64,000 bases of DNA from Sorex araneus (GCF_027595985.1 NC_073305.1:176833089-176897088); one strand, 5' to 3'. Shown: positions 1 through 12,439, numbered from the stretch's first letter. Notes: generated by a model not told the origin, from the sequence alone. Translations and numbers: made by a program.

Positions 1-1170
1 CCTGACTTCCCTCAGTCCAACCCGCATGCTCAAATCTTCTTTCTGTTTGGGACTCCGTTGCTAGGAGACAGCTCACAGAGCAGGCAGGGAAGACAAGCAC
101 AAAAGTTCTGCCGGGGCGGGTGTGTTGAAACATCTGTAGCTCAGCCTGAACTTTCTTTTTCTTTTAAATTTTATTTAGTCCCTAGGAAATAACAAAGATG
201 GGTTTCCGGTATACAATGTTTCAGCACAGAATTCTTCCCTTCATTTCCTTCCTTCCCCAGGGTTCACTTCCTTCCCCCCACTGCTTCCCCCCTCAGTGGT
301 CCCCCTTTGCCTCCCACCTGCAAGTCAGCCTTGTGGTTTCTGAGAGCAGTTCCTGAGAGGTTTCATGCACAACACTTTAACCCCTTCCACCCCCTGCTCC
401 TCCTGGTCAAACTCTTTCCCCACCCTAGTTGATGTCCCCTCCCTTCCTTTCCTATCCCCCACCCCAAGTGGTCTAAAAAAGAGCCCACGGGTGGCCATAA
501 AGGGGCAGGGCAGCCAACAGGCTGGGGAACAGCATCACGAGGCCCCACTGTGTGTTGCAGGAGCAGCTTTGCAGGAGCAGGACAAGCAGAGCCCGAGTTG
601 GCTAGAGCTCAGGCTGCAGGTGCCCTCCCGGCTGCCCCTAACTCCCGGCCTGCGCTTGGGCCCGCCACAGTCTCATTCTTTCTGTCCTGTCTGGGGAATG
701 ATTTTTGGGCTGTAATCTGGGGAAACAATTCTTAGAAAGCTTCACTCAGCCGAGGGCTGCAAATAACCCAAGTCAACGTGCAGGCCGCAAACAGCAAAGC
801 TAATTCTGACACTCCTGGGCAGTGTAGTGGCCACTGTGAAGAGGAAAGGCAGGTGTTGTGGGAGGAAGACTTGATTGGGGAACGTGAAGCTGTAGATACA
901 CATAGCTGTGTACATACACATACTTACATGTGCATATCTACATACATACAAATATGCAGAGGACTGCTACGCTTCTAAAATTTTGTAGCATTGTTGCCTA
1001 ATGATACCCCCAATAGTTCTTTCTATTGTAAATGGAAGAAGAGTTTTCTGCTCTGGTCACTTCTTCCAGTCTTCATTCTTATTCATGCTTTGCCAAATAT
1101 GTGAAAACCCAGCAAATTTTCGTGCTTTTCTCCTGATGTTAACCAGCTTTGAAAATTTAGGGTTGCAGAA
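1..1170. other. No gene recognised
   Basis: Mostly unique sequence; 165-310 is pyrimidine-rich and may be an old antisense L1 end. A CA/TA-rich patch lies at 900-955. Frames here show no domain or splice pattern. Confidence 0.5.
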
Positions 1171-1174
1171 ATTA

Positions 1175-1345
1175 TATAGGGGCAAGGCACTGGCCTTGTA
1201 TGTGGCTGACCCAGGTTCCATCTTGGGCACCCCCTACGATCCTTAAAGCACTGTCAGGAGTGATCCCTGGGCACAAAGCCAGGAGTAAGCTCTGAACGAA
1301 GCTGACTGTGACCCCCCCCCCACTAAACAAATCAAACCTCAAAAA
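1175..1345 (+). mobile_element. SINE, old copy
   Basis: GGCAAGGCACTGGCCTTGTA and GAGTGATCCCTGGGCACAAA are diverged head and body; C-rich then A-rich end. Confidence 0.7.
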
Positions 1346-1446
1346 AAGCAGAAAAGGAAAATGTGGCTCAGCACAAACCTCACAGTATAGTTTACTGGAT
1401 GTCAGATCCATGAGTTCACATTCCCTCCTCCAAAAGGCAGGAAACA

Positions 1447-1600
1447 GGTGCAGAGAGATAGTTAAGCATGTGTGTTGCATGTGGGAGGCCCAGGTGTGAT
1501 ACTCAGCACCACTTGATCCTCCAGCACCCCCTGGAGTGACCACTGAGGACTTTTCCAGGATTAGCCCCGAGACTGCCGGGTGTCAGCCGATGGCAGCAGG
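1447..1600 (+). mobile_element. SINE, very diverged
   Basis: CAGAGAGATAGTTAAGCATG and GCACCCCCTGGAGTGACCAC keep the layout only. Confidence 0.45.
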
Positions 1601-2079
1601 AGCAGTGACATGAAGAAATAAAACACATGCCTGGAGATGAAAGGGCGCTGATGAGTCACTGGGGCAGGACCCTGTTAGGCATCAAGGCGGCCTCCTTAGG
1701 CCTCTGCCCTGCCCAGGAGTGGTTCCAGGTTGGGCCACCAGGAGTGGTGGCCATAGCAATAAGTCAGTGACAGTCTTGCATTCAAGTCCAGGTGAGGAAG
1801 AAGCCCACCAGAGTAACAAGCAAGGTTCATAGAACTCTGGCCCCCAAGAACGAGCAGAGATCAGTCCAATGAAGTATTCAGGCTCTGGGAGGTGATGCCA
1901 GTTCGAGGGTATGCCTCTCTTTGTGCCCTTGCTCCCTTACTCAATCCTCTCTCAGGGGCACTGAGGCCCTGTGCTAAGAGCCATACCATGGCTATGATGA
2001 ATAAGGCTGATATGAACATAGGGCTGCAAATGATCTTATTAAAATTGTGTTCAAATCTATTAGGTACAGGAGTGGTATT

Positions 2080-2255
2080 TGGGGGCCAGAGTGGTAGTAC
2101 AGTAGGTAGGGCATTTGCCTTGCACGTGGCCAACCCAGGTTCAATCCCTGGCACTCATATGGTCCCCCAAGCATAGCCAGGAGTCATTCCTGAGTGCAGA
2201 GCCAGAAGTAACCTCTAAGCATATCTGAGTATGACCCAAAACGAAAAAGAAAAAA
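2080..2255 (+). mobile_element. SINE
   Basis: GTAGGTAGGGCATTTGCCTT, GGTTCAATCCC and ATGACCCAAAACG are visible; A-rich end. Confidence 0.85.
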
Positions 2256-2259
2256 GGGA

Positions 2260-3480
2260 GTAATTTTGCTAGATCCTTTGGAATTTCTACTTTAGTTTAG
2301 TTGGTGTTGGGTTTGTTCGTGGAGATTCCCTTTAATTATAAAAATGATGTTGGTGTATATGAATATTGCAAAATATTCTCTTGTTATGCCAATTATGACT
2401 GTCACCCACTTTGGTCCCAGGCTCCCTAGAGGTGGTTGACAAAAGGGAAAGAAGTTTCCCAGGCTAGCTGGTGCTCACCCTTCACCGGTAACTTGGGCCT
2501 GCAGAGGGTGTGGGGGCCAGTGTCCATGTCTGTCTCCCAGAGACGCCCCTGGTCGATGTCCTGCTTCAGCGGGCATCCTCAGAGCTGCCTGCTTCACACA
2601 TGCTCAGGCAACTGGTCCAAGAGCCTTGGAGAAAGGTTTTGGAGCCTCAAGGTGGGTCCCCTAAGTGGGCTCAGAAATGACACCACTCTCTGCCTCAGGG
2701 AACTGCTCCCAGCACGCGCCGAGGGTGTGGGGTGTCTGGGGCTGTCTGGGGCTGTCTGGGTGAGTCCTCCTGTTGGGGAACCTCCCTCACCTCTCAGAAC
2801 TTCACCAACATTTCTTACTCTTACAACCTGGCATGGATTTGGCTTTGCCGACGGTGTCCTTGGTGCTTTGAAGAGGCAGACAGGGGTCAGGACAGGAAGT
2901 GGCTGATAGGGAGAGGTCTGGGGCCTGGCCCCTGGGGGTTGTGGTGGTGTCAGGGGACAGTGATTGTCCTATGGCCTGTGGTTGATTTGCAGGGTGGGCC
3001 TGGATGGGCCCTGGGGCACTTGCCTGCCCAGTGTCCTGGGTTCCGTGCCCTGCAGGTCTAGGCTGGAATGCAGGAAGAACATGGACAGGCCTGGCACAGT
3101 CAACAGGCCTTTGCTGAAGATGATTGAAAACCCAAAGGCCTCAGGGAACCCCTCCCAGCACATGCAGACAGTGTGGGGCTCCTAGGGCTTCCTCCTGCTG
3201 GGACTCCCTCACCTCTCAGAATTTCACTCAGCCAGGAAATTCCTGCCCAGGACTGTGGCTGCTGCAGGGGGAAGTGTGTGCCTGTGAGTGTCTCAGGGCA
3301 ACCAGAGGGAAAAAATTTTTTTTCTTTGCTTCTTTATCTTTGATTTTTTTTCCAACAGTGCTTGCTGTTTGTCTGCTTTGGTTTCTTCTGTATGAAAGTT
3401 TTTGAGCTTCGTGGATATGAGGTGGATATGGCTATCTACCTCCTTCCTTAGCTTGGGAAGTTCCTGGTTAATAATTCTTC
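2260..3480. other. No gene recognised
   Basis: GC-moderate unique DNA containing the 440-base duplication. The 156-codon frame at 2436 has no recognisable motif. Confidence 0.5.
2690..3240. repeat. Diverged duplication with units at 2692-2812 and 3140-3232
   Basis: Both contain CAGGGAAC, CTCCCAGCAC and CCCTCACCTCTCAGAA in the same order, 440 bases apart. Confidence 0.6.
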
Positions 3481-4700
3481 ATGGGACTCAGCAGTGAAGA
3501 AAACCGGCGGGCACAACAACACTGGAGAATTCTCCGGGCTCCATACCAAGCTGATATCTCCCAGACCCCAGGGTGGAGCAGGTGCAGTATTCCCGCCTTC
3601 TCCAGATGGAATCCTGGCGACCATGAGCTTCTACGAGCATGCTCTGGTATGTGGTTACAGGACTATTCCTCTGAAGAGTGTGGCCATGCCACCTTTCCTG
3701 ATATACAAAGTGAGCAATGGAAAATGAATGATTTAGCGTCTGCCCCTGCCCAAAACTAGAGAGAAAGTGGCGACACAAGGGGCTTTGTGGAATGGGGCAT
3801 GGAACCGGCCTCTTTCCCCGCCCTGAGGAGGCCCTGGATTGCTGCCCATGAACGGTTCCTGGCTCCTGAATGGCCATGATCCCAGAGGCACAGAGACCAA
3901 ACTCGGAATCCAGCGGCTTCTGGCAGAATTGCTTCTGGACTAAGCATTAAACTACAACGCCATGCCACCCCGGGTGGAGAAATGGTTTGTCCCTTTCGCC
4001 TTTTCTTCCTAGTGGCCCCCTCCTTTTCAGAACCTATTGGACATCCAGGTATAAGACTGCAGTGATGTGACACTCTGAACTTCGCGGGTTGGGGGGTTGA
4101 ACCGGCCCCTTTCCCTGCCCCAAGGAGACCCTGAGTTGCCGCCCATGAATGCCTCCTGGCTTCTGAATGGCCAATTCCTAGAGGCACACAAAACGATCTT
4201 GGAACCAGTGGCTTTTGGCAGAAATCCTTCCAGACTTATTACTAAAATATCAGAAATCCAAAATACTCTTCATATCAGCAATAGAAAACAAATTATCTAG
4301 CGATGCCTTTTTGGCAGATCTGAATGTTGGGGAAAATTCCATATAATAATGGTGGATCTTTTGTCAAAATATTGAATGTGATCAAAGCAGAGAGAGAGAG
4401 TAAGGTGGAAATTATCTGCCACATAGGCAGGGGGAGGGGAGGGATGTGGGGTATATTGGGGTTCTTGGTGGTGAAGGGTGTGCACTGGTAAGGGGGTGGT
4501 TGTTTGATCAATTTATGACCGAGACTTAGACTGGAAATCTTTGTAACTGTTCTCATGGTGATTCAATTAAAAAAAAAAAAGAAAAAGAAAAAACACATAA
4601 TTGAAAGAGCCAAAAAAAAATTCTTCACAGACTGAACATAAAGAGTTATTAATCAAGAGCTTCCCAAGCTAAGGAAGGAGGTAGATAGCCATATTGCTAA
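3422..4700. repeat. Inverted repeat of about 62 bases enclosing a composite element
   Basis: GCTATCTACCTCCTTCCTTA at 3431 is the reverse complement of the stretch ending near 4692; the match runs over 3422-3483 and 4634-4695. Confidence 0.8.
3484..4570 (+). mobile_element. Composite element: two GC-rich units plus L1-like 3' end
   Basis: Two units of about 290 bases share GGCCATGATCCCAGAGGCAC/GGCCAATTCCTAGAGGCAC and CCAGCGGCTTCTGGCAGAA/CCAGTGGCTTTTGGCAGAA. They are followed by an A-rich joining segment and the GGTGGTGAAGGGTGTGCACT ... GATTCAATTAAAAAA tail. No ORF spans it. Confidence 0.65.
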
Positions 4701-4935
4701 CCGTAGCACCCCAAAGGAGTGAGAGTAAAAGGGAATGTGCCTGCCACAGTGGTGGGGTGTGGGGAGGGATAAGGGGGGTGGCGAGAGGGATACTGGGATC
4801 ATTGGTGGTGGAGAATGGGCACTGGTGGAGGGATGAGTACCCGATCATTGTATGACTGAAACATAAGCACCAAAGTTTGTAAATCTGTAACTGTATCTCA
4901 CAGTGATTCATAAAAAAATTTAAAAATAATAATAA
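4634..4935 (+). mobile_element. L1-type 3' end
   Basis: It has the GGTGGTGGAGAATGGGCACT motif, CGATCATTGTATGACTGAAA and an A-rich tail, the same 3' end as the L1 at 10.6-10.85 kb. Its first 65 bases are the reverse complement of 3422-3483. Confidence 0.75.
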
Positions 4936-5221
4936 AAAATAAGACGAAAAAGAAATCCTTCAAACAAAAATTCTGCCCCTTTCTCTTTTCTCCTTCTGAT
5001 AGGCAAATGAAGCTACTGATGTTCCTCTTAAATGTCTCAAAAATCTCTTGTGCTGTCTTCATTTAATTATTTTTATTATTCAGTGCTCTATTTTGAATAG
5101 TTTTCCCTACCATACCTTCAAACTCTGAGTCAAATTTATACTCATTCAGTTCTACTGTTGCATCCCTTTACTGTATTTGTTGGTTTCAGAAACTATTTTC
5201 TTTTTCTCTGTTACTTATGTT

Positions 5222-5468
5222 TGGGGCACTGGAGCAATCGCACAGTGGGTCAGGTGTTTGCTTTGAACACAGCTGACCCGGGTTCGATTCCTCCATCCCA
5301 CTTGGAGAGCCTGGCAAGCTACCAAGAGTATCCTGTCCACAAGGCAGAGCCTGGCAAGCTATCCATGGCATATTCAATATGCCAAAAATAGTAACAAGTC
5401 TAACAATGGAGACGTTACTGGTACCTGCTCAGGCAAATTGATGAACAATGGGATGACAGTGCAGTGCA
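5222..5468 (+). mobile_element. SINE with RTE tail
   Basis: tRNA-like head (ACTGGAGCAATCGCACAGTG, GGTTCGATTCC), then two GAGCCTGGCAAGCTA blocks, ATATGCCAAAAATAGTAACA and GGAGACGTTACTGG...GATGACAGTG, which match RTE ends. Confidence 0.85.
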
Positions 5469-5499
5469 GTGCTTGTTATGGATAGAATATAATGTTCAG

Positions 5500-5995
5500 G
5501 AAATTCTGTGTCATTCTCTGCCAGGAGCTTTAGTTTATAGTCTCTGGGTCTTGGCCATTGATGAGATTACATGGCAGCAGGTGCAGTTTATGGGTGTGAC
5601 TGCCAAGCTACTGGAAAACTGGGGAACTGTGGGGAGGTGGCCCAGTCCTGATCAAGAGAGCCTGGGGCTCTTAGTCATGGGTTCCCGCCTACCTCTGTGC
5701 TACAGGCCCTAACTGCATCTTTTGATCTCTTTTGAGATTTATGGGTCTCTGAAATAAGGCCAATAAATGAGCTTATATAGCAGAGTCAGAAGTGGTTTGT
5801 GGATGTGTCTCCCACATACCTAACTTTTGGCATTTTAATTCCTGGTAAACTTGGTCCCAAGTAGTTGGGGTCTGGCCAAAGGAAAAACAGCAATTTTGGG
5901 GTATCTGGAAGTCTGAAGGCATCATCAGGCTGCTGATGCACTTGCTCCATATATACAGGTTTACCTGCTGGCTGCACCATACACCCATTTTTTCA
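5500..5995 (-). mobile_element. Antisense composite-element units
   Basis: The stretch 5700-5990 is closely matched at 40190-40505, and 5517-5640 is the reverse complement of 8390-8510. Orientation is antisense to the 3484-4570 copy. Confidence 0.6.
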
Positions 5996-6089
5996 TTTTC
6001 TTAAAGTCACAACTAAGTTTGACTTAGAATTTGGCAACAAAATAAGCATGACATAGTTATTTTATTATTTATTTATTTATTTTGTTTAA

Positions 6090-6257
6090 TCTTTTTGCTT
6101 TTTGGGTTACACCCAGCAATGTTCAGGGGTTACTCCTGGCTCACTCTCAGGAATTACTCCTGGCCATGCTTGGGGGACCATACTGGATGCCAGGGATTGA
6201 ACCCAGTCAGTCACATGCAAGGCAAACACCTACCTGCTGTACTATCGCTCTGGACCC
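6090..6257 (-). mobile_element. SINE, antisense
   Basis: GCTTTTTGGGTTACACCCAG to CTATCGCTCTGGACCC. Confidence 0.85.
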
Positions 6258-6829
6258 ATAGGTATTTTAATAATAAAATGTTTTATTTCTTAGGCAGACT
6301 GATCTACAATGAAACGTAAAGAAACAAGCTGGGACTAAACTTTTTCCAGGGAACACCAAAAAGAAGACTTTTTAGCCTTTATTTTGAAGTGTCTTTCCTC
6401 CCCATGCCCCACTTTAGGCAGTTAAAGCAGAGTCATAAGTAAACTCATCAGAGGTCCTGAGGTGTGAGTCTATTAAGGGATGGGAGAAATGAGAAAGCCT
6501 TCAGAACTTCTTATTTGATTCTAGTAGTAAGGACTAATACCTACTTTTAATCATAGATTTCCATTTATTATCCTTTAAAAGTAAAAAAAATGTGTCTATT
6601 CATAATAATCTCCTAAACTTTTACCAAAACACAATTCTGTGGCTACTATTGAGTTTATGTCTACTTAATAGATGTACTGCCTTACAATTTCAGACCATAG
6701 TACAGTCTGAAATAACCCAATATTTACTTTGGCTAAGTAGCTCTAGAAATTTAAGTTCCCAAAATCTCAGAGATTTAATATTCCTAGATAGTTTAACATT
6801 TTGGCTTACTCATTTTATTTATTTTTATT

Positions 6830-7440
6830 ATTATTTCTTATTTATTTATTTATTTATTTATTTTTATTTTATTGAATCACCATGTGGAAAGTTACAAAGT
6901 TCTCAGGCTTATGTCTCAGTTATACAATGCTTAAACACCCGTCCCTTCACCAGTGCCCATATTCCACCACCAGAAACCCTTGTATACCTCCCATCCCCCA
7001 CCCCTGCCTGCGTAACTATAAATTTCACTTCATTTTCTCTTTACCTTGATTACATTCCATATTTCAACACAAAACTCACTATTGTTGTTGGAGTTTCCCC
7101 CCAAAAATACAGCCCTACTGAGAAGGAAGCATTTGATAATTAGTTTTCCACTGCTGAGAATGAAGAGATATGCAGTCTATAGCGGCCGCGCAGTTTAGGA
7201 TTTCTGCATTTTAGTATTTTAGTAATTAAGTCCAGGGAGATTTATGTTAGAAATTGCATCGTTTCCCTTCCTGGGGCAGCATGGAGCAATGGCTTAGTTC
7301 ACAGTCTAGAGACATGGCTGTAAGCACTTGCTGGGACCAAAAGTAGTCTAGCTGCCTCCGGATCTTGGTTGATCAGCAGCAAAGCGGCCGCACAAAAGCG
7401 TGGCCACCCGAGTCGAATCTCGGTGGAGCACAATGGCTTA
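6830..7440 (-). mobile_element. Antisense composite element (L1-like tail then units)
   Basis: T-rich start, reverse complement of the tail (GAATCACCATGTGGAAAGTT ... CCTTCACCAGTGCCCATATT), then units with two GCGGCCGC sites at about 7183 and 7384. Confidence 0.6.
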
Positions 7441-8130
7441 CTCATTTTATCTGTCAACCTGACTATCTTGACTAGTAAGTCGTTAGTGCAGAGACTGCCT
7501 AAGCTCCTCATGTATGAACCTGAGCAGAAGCAGAGACATACTTTCCATCATACTGAATTAACTCCACAATTGTGGCTGGAGAAGCTGGGTGACAAGTTCA
7601 GGAATCATGTGAAAAAAAGAGTGCAGATTCTATGCTAGCTGGACAGAAGGCATTGCAGAGGCATATGATAACAGAGTCCTGTTTTAGGGTACAAGGAGAG
7701 ATGAGTAGGGCATACTCTTTGGTTGTCCATTTGTCTCCTTCATGTCTCTCTCTATCATGTATCTCTCCAACAGCAGTTGCTGCCCCAGATGTTAGATAAA
7801 CAAGTTAAGGACTATGGGTACCATTTATAGACCAGTTAAGTAGGAGAAATATGGGATGGCCCAGTTAAGTAGGAGAAATACAAGATGGCCCAGGTGTTAT
7901 TACAAGAGAGGAATAGGGGTGGCATGCCTGAATGGAATAGGACTGGTGAAAACAATGGTGACCAAGATATGTACAGTTGGTGTGGGGTGTGGGGTTAGGC
8001 ATAAGGGAATGTCTGTCAGAGTAAATGACAGAGCTGTTGTTTTATTCCATGTAAAGGGGACAGCTTTAGACTTGCATAATTTCAACTGAGCAGGAGTTTT
8101 GAGAGAGAGCTTGAAAGTTAAGAGTGAGGG
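7440..8130. other. No gene recognised
   Basis: A short tandem GATGGCCCAGTTAAGTAGGAGAAATA lies at about 7840-7895. Otherwise nothing is seen. Confidence 0.5.
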
Positions 8131-8830
8131 AACAATACAACGAATTTGAAAAAAGGCCAGTTGGACTGGTCAGTATTTCTGGGCTTTCTTAGACAGCAGA
8201 GTTGGACAGTTTCATTTAGGTTTAATGTTTGTCAAGACAAGGCCTCGCCACTCTCCACATGCTTAGATGAGTATCACCCAAGCAGGGATGAGCCTCACCC
8301 AAGAGGGGACAGGCAGAAAAACCCAGGTATGTGGGAACCTGTGACTGAGATCTCCAAGCCCACTCAGATCAGGATTGGGCCTCCTCCCCCCAGGTTCCCA
8401 GTTTTCCAGTAGCTTGGCAGTCGCATCCACAAACTGCCCCTGGTGCAATGTAATCTCATCAACGGCTAAGTTCCAGAGACTATAAACTATAAACTATAAA
8501 CTAAAGCTCCCAGAATATAACGATGTGGAATTTACTGGAGCATACAGCAGCAATGTGGCTGAGCGACCTCTTACACCCTGTCTCATTTACTTATCAACAG
8601 TAACAACCATTTGTTTGGTTTTAACATACTCGCTTGTTTTCTATTATCTACGAGCTTAAATTGCTTGAGAATGATATACAACAACCTTCACACACTTCCC
8701 TTTTATTGTGGAAAGGTGCTCGATGGTGAGTTCGGTGTTTGACTATTATATGTAATGAACTATTGTGAATGACTTATGAAAAAAGTATATATAAAAGATA
8801 AGGCCCCTATTAACTCAAACTGTATATACT
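8130..8830 (+). mobile_element. Composite-element units and tail
   Basis: Sense counterpart of 5517-5640. It contains the short tandem CTATAAACTATAAACTATAA (8480-8503). A tail-like end with ATTGTGAATGACTTATGAAA lies near 8760. Confidence 0.5.
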
Positions 8831-9289
8831 GTCACTGTTGGTACTTAATCGAATTTATTCATCAGGAAAAATGATCTGGACATTTCTAGTGGCATGGATG
8901 GAGGCCAGCAGGTGAGAATGTCAGAGTGAAAGACCGAGTTGGCTTCTGTGGTTCTATTCCATGAAAAGGAGACACAGGAGCAAGATCAGGGTCTGGAAAT
9001 CTAAGGACACCAACACAGCAACCAGCATATTGCTGCTGGCATGAGTTTTAACTCTTGCCGCCTGTTTAGTGTTGTGGAGATAGGGTGTGAACTTTGAATT
9101 TGAAGAGTCACTTGGAATAAGGAGTATTGCAAGTGAGGAGATTTCAACTTGTGAAAATCTAACAGAGGTTTTGGGAGGAATTTGCTGATACCCAGTGGCA
9201 AATCGCTTCACTTTGGTGAAATTTACTCCAGGAAGCACATTCAAGTGCAGAATCACTGATGTGTCGCAGGATAAAGAAAGATTCAAAAA

Positions 9290-11010
9290 AAAAAAAAAAA
9301 AAGGACTCACAAATAAATCTCGAAAGAGAGCAGCAAGCTGTAGAGATACCTCCAGACCCTGCCCCAGGCTGAGCCTCATCTAGTTCATCCCAGAGGGGGG
9401 CAGGTAAGCCCACCAGCCACCAGAACAGAGCCCGGGGATCTGTAAACTTCACAACCCAATCGCCGCCATGCTCACAGCTGATCTCCACAGGCTCAGGATG
9501 AGCCTCATGCATGAGAATGAATCTGCTGGAAAAACTCAGGTGTGCAGGTTTTGTGACCAAAATCTCCAGGATCTCAAAGAGTTGGGAATGGAAAACCTTC
9601 CCCCAACCCCTGTTCTTCCAGGAGTCTGGCAGTCATGCTCAGAACTGCCTCTGGTGTCATAAAAGCTCATTAATGGCCCTGATCAGAGACTCACAAATAA
9701 ATCTCAGAAAAGAGCCACAAACTGTAGGGATGTCTCAGGACCCAAAGTCACCATCCAGTAAAAAATTAAACTCCAGCTCTATCACCATATTTAAAATTTT
9801 AGAATTCCTAGAGCACAACATCTCATACTCCGCACCACTGATATACTAAGAGTAGCACACCATACTTGATGGAGTGTAAAGTAGAAGGCAACCAATCTGG
9901 ATTAAAATATATACTGTCAGAATATGTATTAGCACAGAAGGCTCAACCTGTAACAACATGTTAGTAATCTCTTATAAAAGGGCTAATGGCTCCAAGGTGA
10001 GAAAATCAACAATCTTCACACATTTTCCTATAAAGAAACTTTTTTGAATCATTTTTAGTGAATTATTCATAAAAAGCAATCAAAATGAAGTATTTAGGAT
10101 CTTCCTTTGGGCAGGGTTGGGCGATGGTGGAAAATTCAAAATAATGGTGCTGGACTGTTTACAATAGCTAGAATCTTGGAAAAACCAGAGTTCCAAGAAC
10201 AGATGACTGGTTAAAGAAACTTTGGTACATCTACACAATGGAATACTATGCAGCTGTTAAAAAAGATAAAGTCATGAAATTTGCATATAGGTGGATCAAC
10301 ATGGGAAGTATCATGTTAAGTGAAATGAGTCAGAAAGAGAGGGAGAGACATAGAAAAACTGCACTCATTTGTGGATATAAAGTTACATAATGGGAGACTC
10401 ACATCCAAGAATAGTAGAGATAAGTACCAGGAGGATTACTCCACAGCTTAGAAGCCAGCCTCACATGCTAGGTGAAGAAGCAGCTCTGGTAGAGAAGGGA
10501 TCACCAAGCAAAGGGTGCTAGGCGGGCCCACTAGGGATGGGAGATACGGGTTGAAAATAGACTATAGACCGAACATGATGGCTATTTAATACCTTTGTAG
10601 CAGACCACAACACCCAAAAGGAGAGAGAGAAACCAAAAGGGAATGTGCTGCCAAAGAGGCGGGGTGGGATGAAGGGGAAAGGGTGGGGGTGGGGGAGGGA
10701 TTCTGGGACCACTGGTCGTGGAAACTGTGGAAAATGGGCACTGGTGGAGGGATGGGTACTCGATCATTGTATGACTGAAATGCAAGCATGAAAATTTATA
10801 AGTCTATAACTTTATCTCATGGTGATTCACTAATAAAAAAATTTTTTAAAAATCAAAGCAAAAATCCCCCCCCCAAAAAAATAATAATCCCTAAGAAACA
10901 AACAAACAAACAAAATGGTGCTAGAAAGGTGCAATGGTGGTGGGATTGATATCGGAATATTGACTATAATAAACTATTGTGAACAACTTTTTCAAAAATG
11001 GAACAACATA
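9290..11010 (+). mobile_element. Composite element, interrupted by an L1
   Basis: Two units between 9302 and 9860 share GACTCACAAATAAATCTC and an internal block. The tail resumes after the L1 insertion (10146-10910) with GGTGGTGGGATTGATATCGG and AACTATTGTGAACAAC. An antisense relative is at 56070-56640. Confidence 0.6.
10146..10910 (+). mobile_element. L1 3' end, 5'-truncated, with target-site duplication
   Basis: It starts in the ORF2 C-terminus (FTIA-like region, then WYIYTMEYYAAVKKD-type sequence) and runs through the shrew-type L1 3' UTR to AATAAA and an A-rich tail. AATGGTGCTGGA before it and AATGGTGCTAGA after it look like a target-site duplication. The host is a composite repeat that continues on both sides. 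Confidence 0.85.
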
Positions 11011-11039
11011 AAAAGAGATAAAAAGTCTTTGTGAGAAAG

Positions 11040-11228
11040 CTGGGCTGGAGCGATAGCACAGCGGTCGGGCGTTTGCCTTGCACGTAGCCAACCTGGATTT
11101 GATTCCTCTGTCCCTCTTAGAGAGCCCGGAAGCTACCGAGAGTATCTCACCCGCACGGCAGAGCCTGGCAAGCTACCCATGGTGTATTCGATATGCCAAA
11201 CACAGTAACAACAAGTCTCACGATGGGA
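11040..11228 (+). mobile_element. SINE of the RTE-tail type, 3'-truncated
   Basis: Head, GAGCCTGGCAAGCTACCC and AACAACAAGTCTCACGATGG are present; the RTE 3' end after GGAGA is missing. Confidence 0.8.
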
Positions 11229-11229
11229 G

Positions 11230-12130
11230 CCCTGATGGCCAAGTTTACATCCTGCTGCTCTGGCTTGGAGGAGGTTTGTGGGTCAGAACAGTTTTCTTTG
11301 CCTTTCTCCCTGAATCCCTGGGTCAGCAGGACACAGCCCTAAGGATGGTGGTCCCTGCTCCCTCCCCATCTTTCCTGATCCAGCTCAGCTGTGAGCACCA
11401 ACAGCGGGGCAGCATGCATCATCTCTAGGTCACATCTGCTCAGTGAAGGGCTGCTCAGTGGCTCAGGATCAGAGGCTGGAGGAGGTAGTCTCCTGTGTTC
11501 ATGCACGGGCTCAGCCAGAACCGCCAGTTGTCTCTCTCTAAGGTTTTTCTGGTCAGTCTCTCTGTTCACCATCTGCCACCCCTGCTGTGACCCAAGGCCC
11601 TTTCTGTATGGACTCAACCCTGACTTTAGCCTGTAAGTTGGTCTACAATGCAGCCCCTCCCCTCTCTGCACTGTGGTGCGTTCCCTGCCCTGACAGCTGT
11701 GTGAGTCACCATGATGCTCTTCTCAGGGGTAAGTGCTTTAGGACATGCTCCTCCCATCCTCAGCCACCAACAAGGGAGGCTGACTGACCTTCAGAGAGAG
11801 ACACTGGTTTGAATCAGGCTTTGTTTTGCCAAAGGCCATTCATTCAAAAATTCAAAGGATTGGCGTGAGTCCCTTCCCTCCCATTGGTTTAACAGTGAGA
11901 CCTCAGCCCACATGATAGTGTGTTCAAGTTCTCTTCCTCATGTGATATGATGTCTATTTCTACCAGAAAAGTGTCAGGGTGGTCAGGGAAAATCTGGACT
12001 TCACCTCTCCTCTCATTCCCTCATGTATATGACCCTCTCTGGAGATAAGAGGTGCAGACGTCTGACATCACCGACACTCACAAGGCACACAGAGAAATCA
12101 ATTAAGATAACAAAATTATTATTTGTATTT
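11230..12130. other. No gene recognised
   Basis: Downstream of the intact RAET1/ULBP gene. The 110-116-codon frames on both strands overlap each other and have no domain signature. Confidence 0.5.
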
Positions 12131-12134
12131 TTCA

Positions 12135-12140
12135 TTTATT
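12135..12140 (-). promoter_or_regulatory. Candidate polyadenylation signal AATAAA of the intact RAET1/ULBP gene
   Basis: This is an AATAAA on the minus strand about 600 bases after the stop. The implied 3' UTR also contains a piece of a GC-rich repeat unit (about 12.44-12.69 kb) and an antisense SINE remnant. Other signals cannot be excluded. Confidence 0.4.
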
Positions 12141-12167
12141 TTATGAAAAACCGGTGATTAACAAATT

Positions 12168-12360
12168 CATTGGTGGTTGAGGATTTCTCGGGCGGGCTCA
12201 GTAACATCTCATTTTGTCCTTTCCCTGAGATCTCAGAAGTCTATCTCAACTTGGCCCTCCTAACAATGTTGCACTGGGGGCTCTTCAGGGTCAGAGGAAT
12301 GAGATCCAGCTTGTTACTGGATTTTGCATATGAATACACCATGGGAAGCTTGGAAGGCTG
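12168..12360 (-). mobile_element. Old antisense SINE of the RTE-tail type, long form
   Basis: Diverged. GGGCTCTTCAGGGTCAGAGGAATGAGA resembles the RTE 5' UTR-derived block at 20070-20095. Confidence 0.5.
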
Positions 12361-12439
12361 AAGGATGTGGGCAGGAAACTCTCAGAAGATTGCCAGTTTC
12401 TCCCAGAGGGAAAAGTAGGCTAAAGATATTGTGGCCATG

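Noticed and set aside
2436..2906. 156-codon frame
   Set aside because: No recognisable domain, no splice or promoter context, and it overlaps a non-coding duplication.
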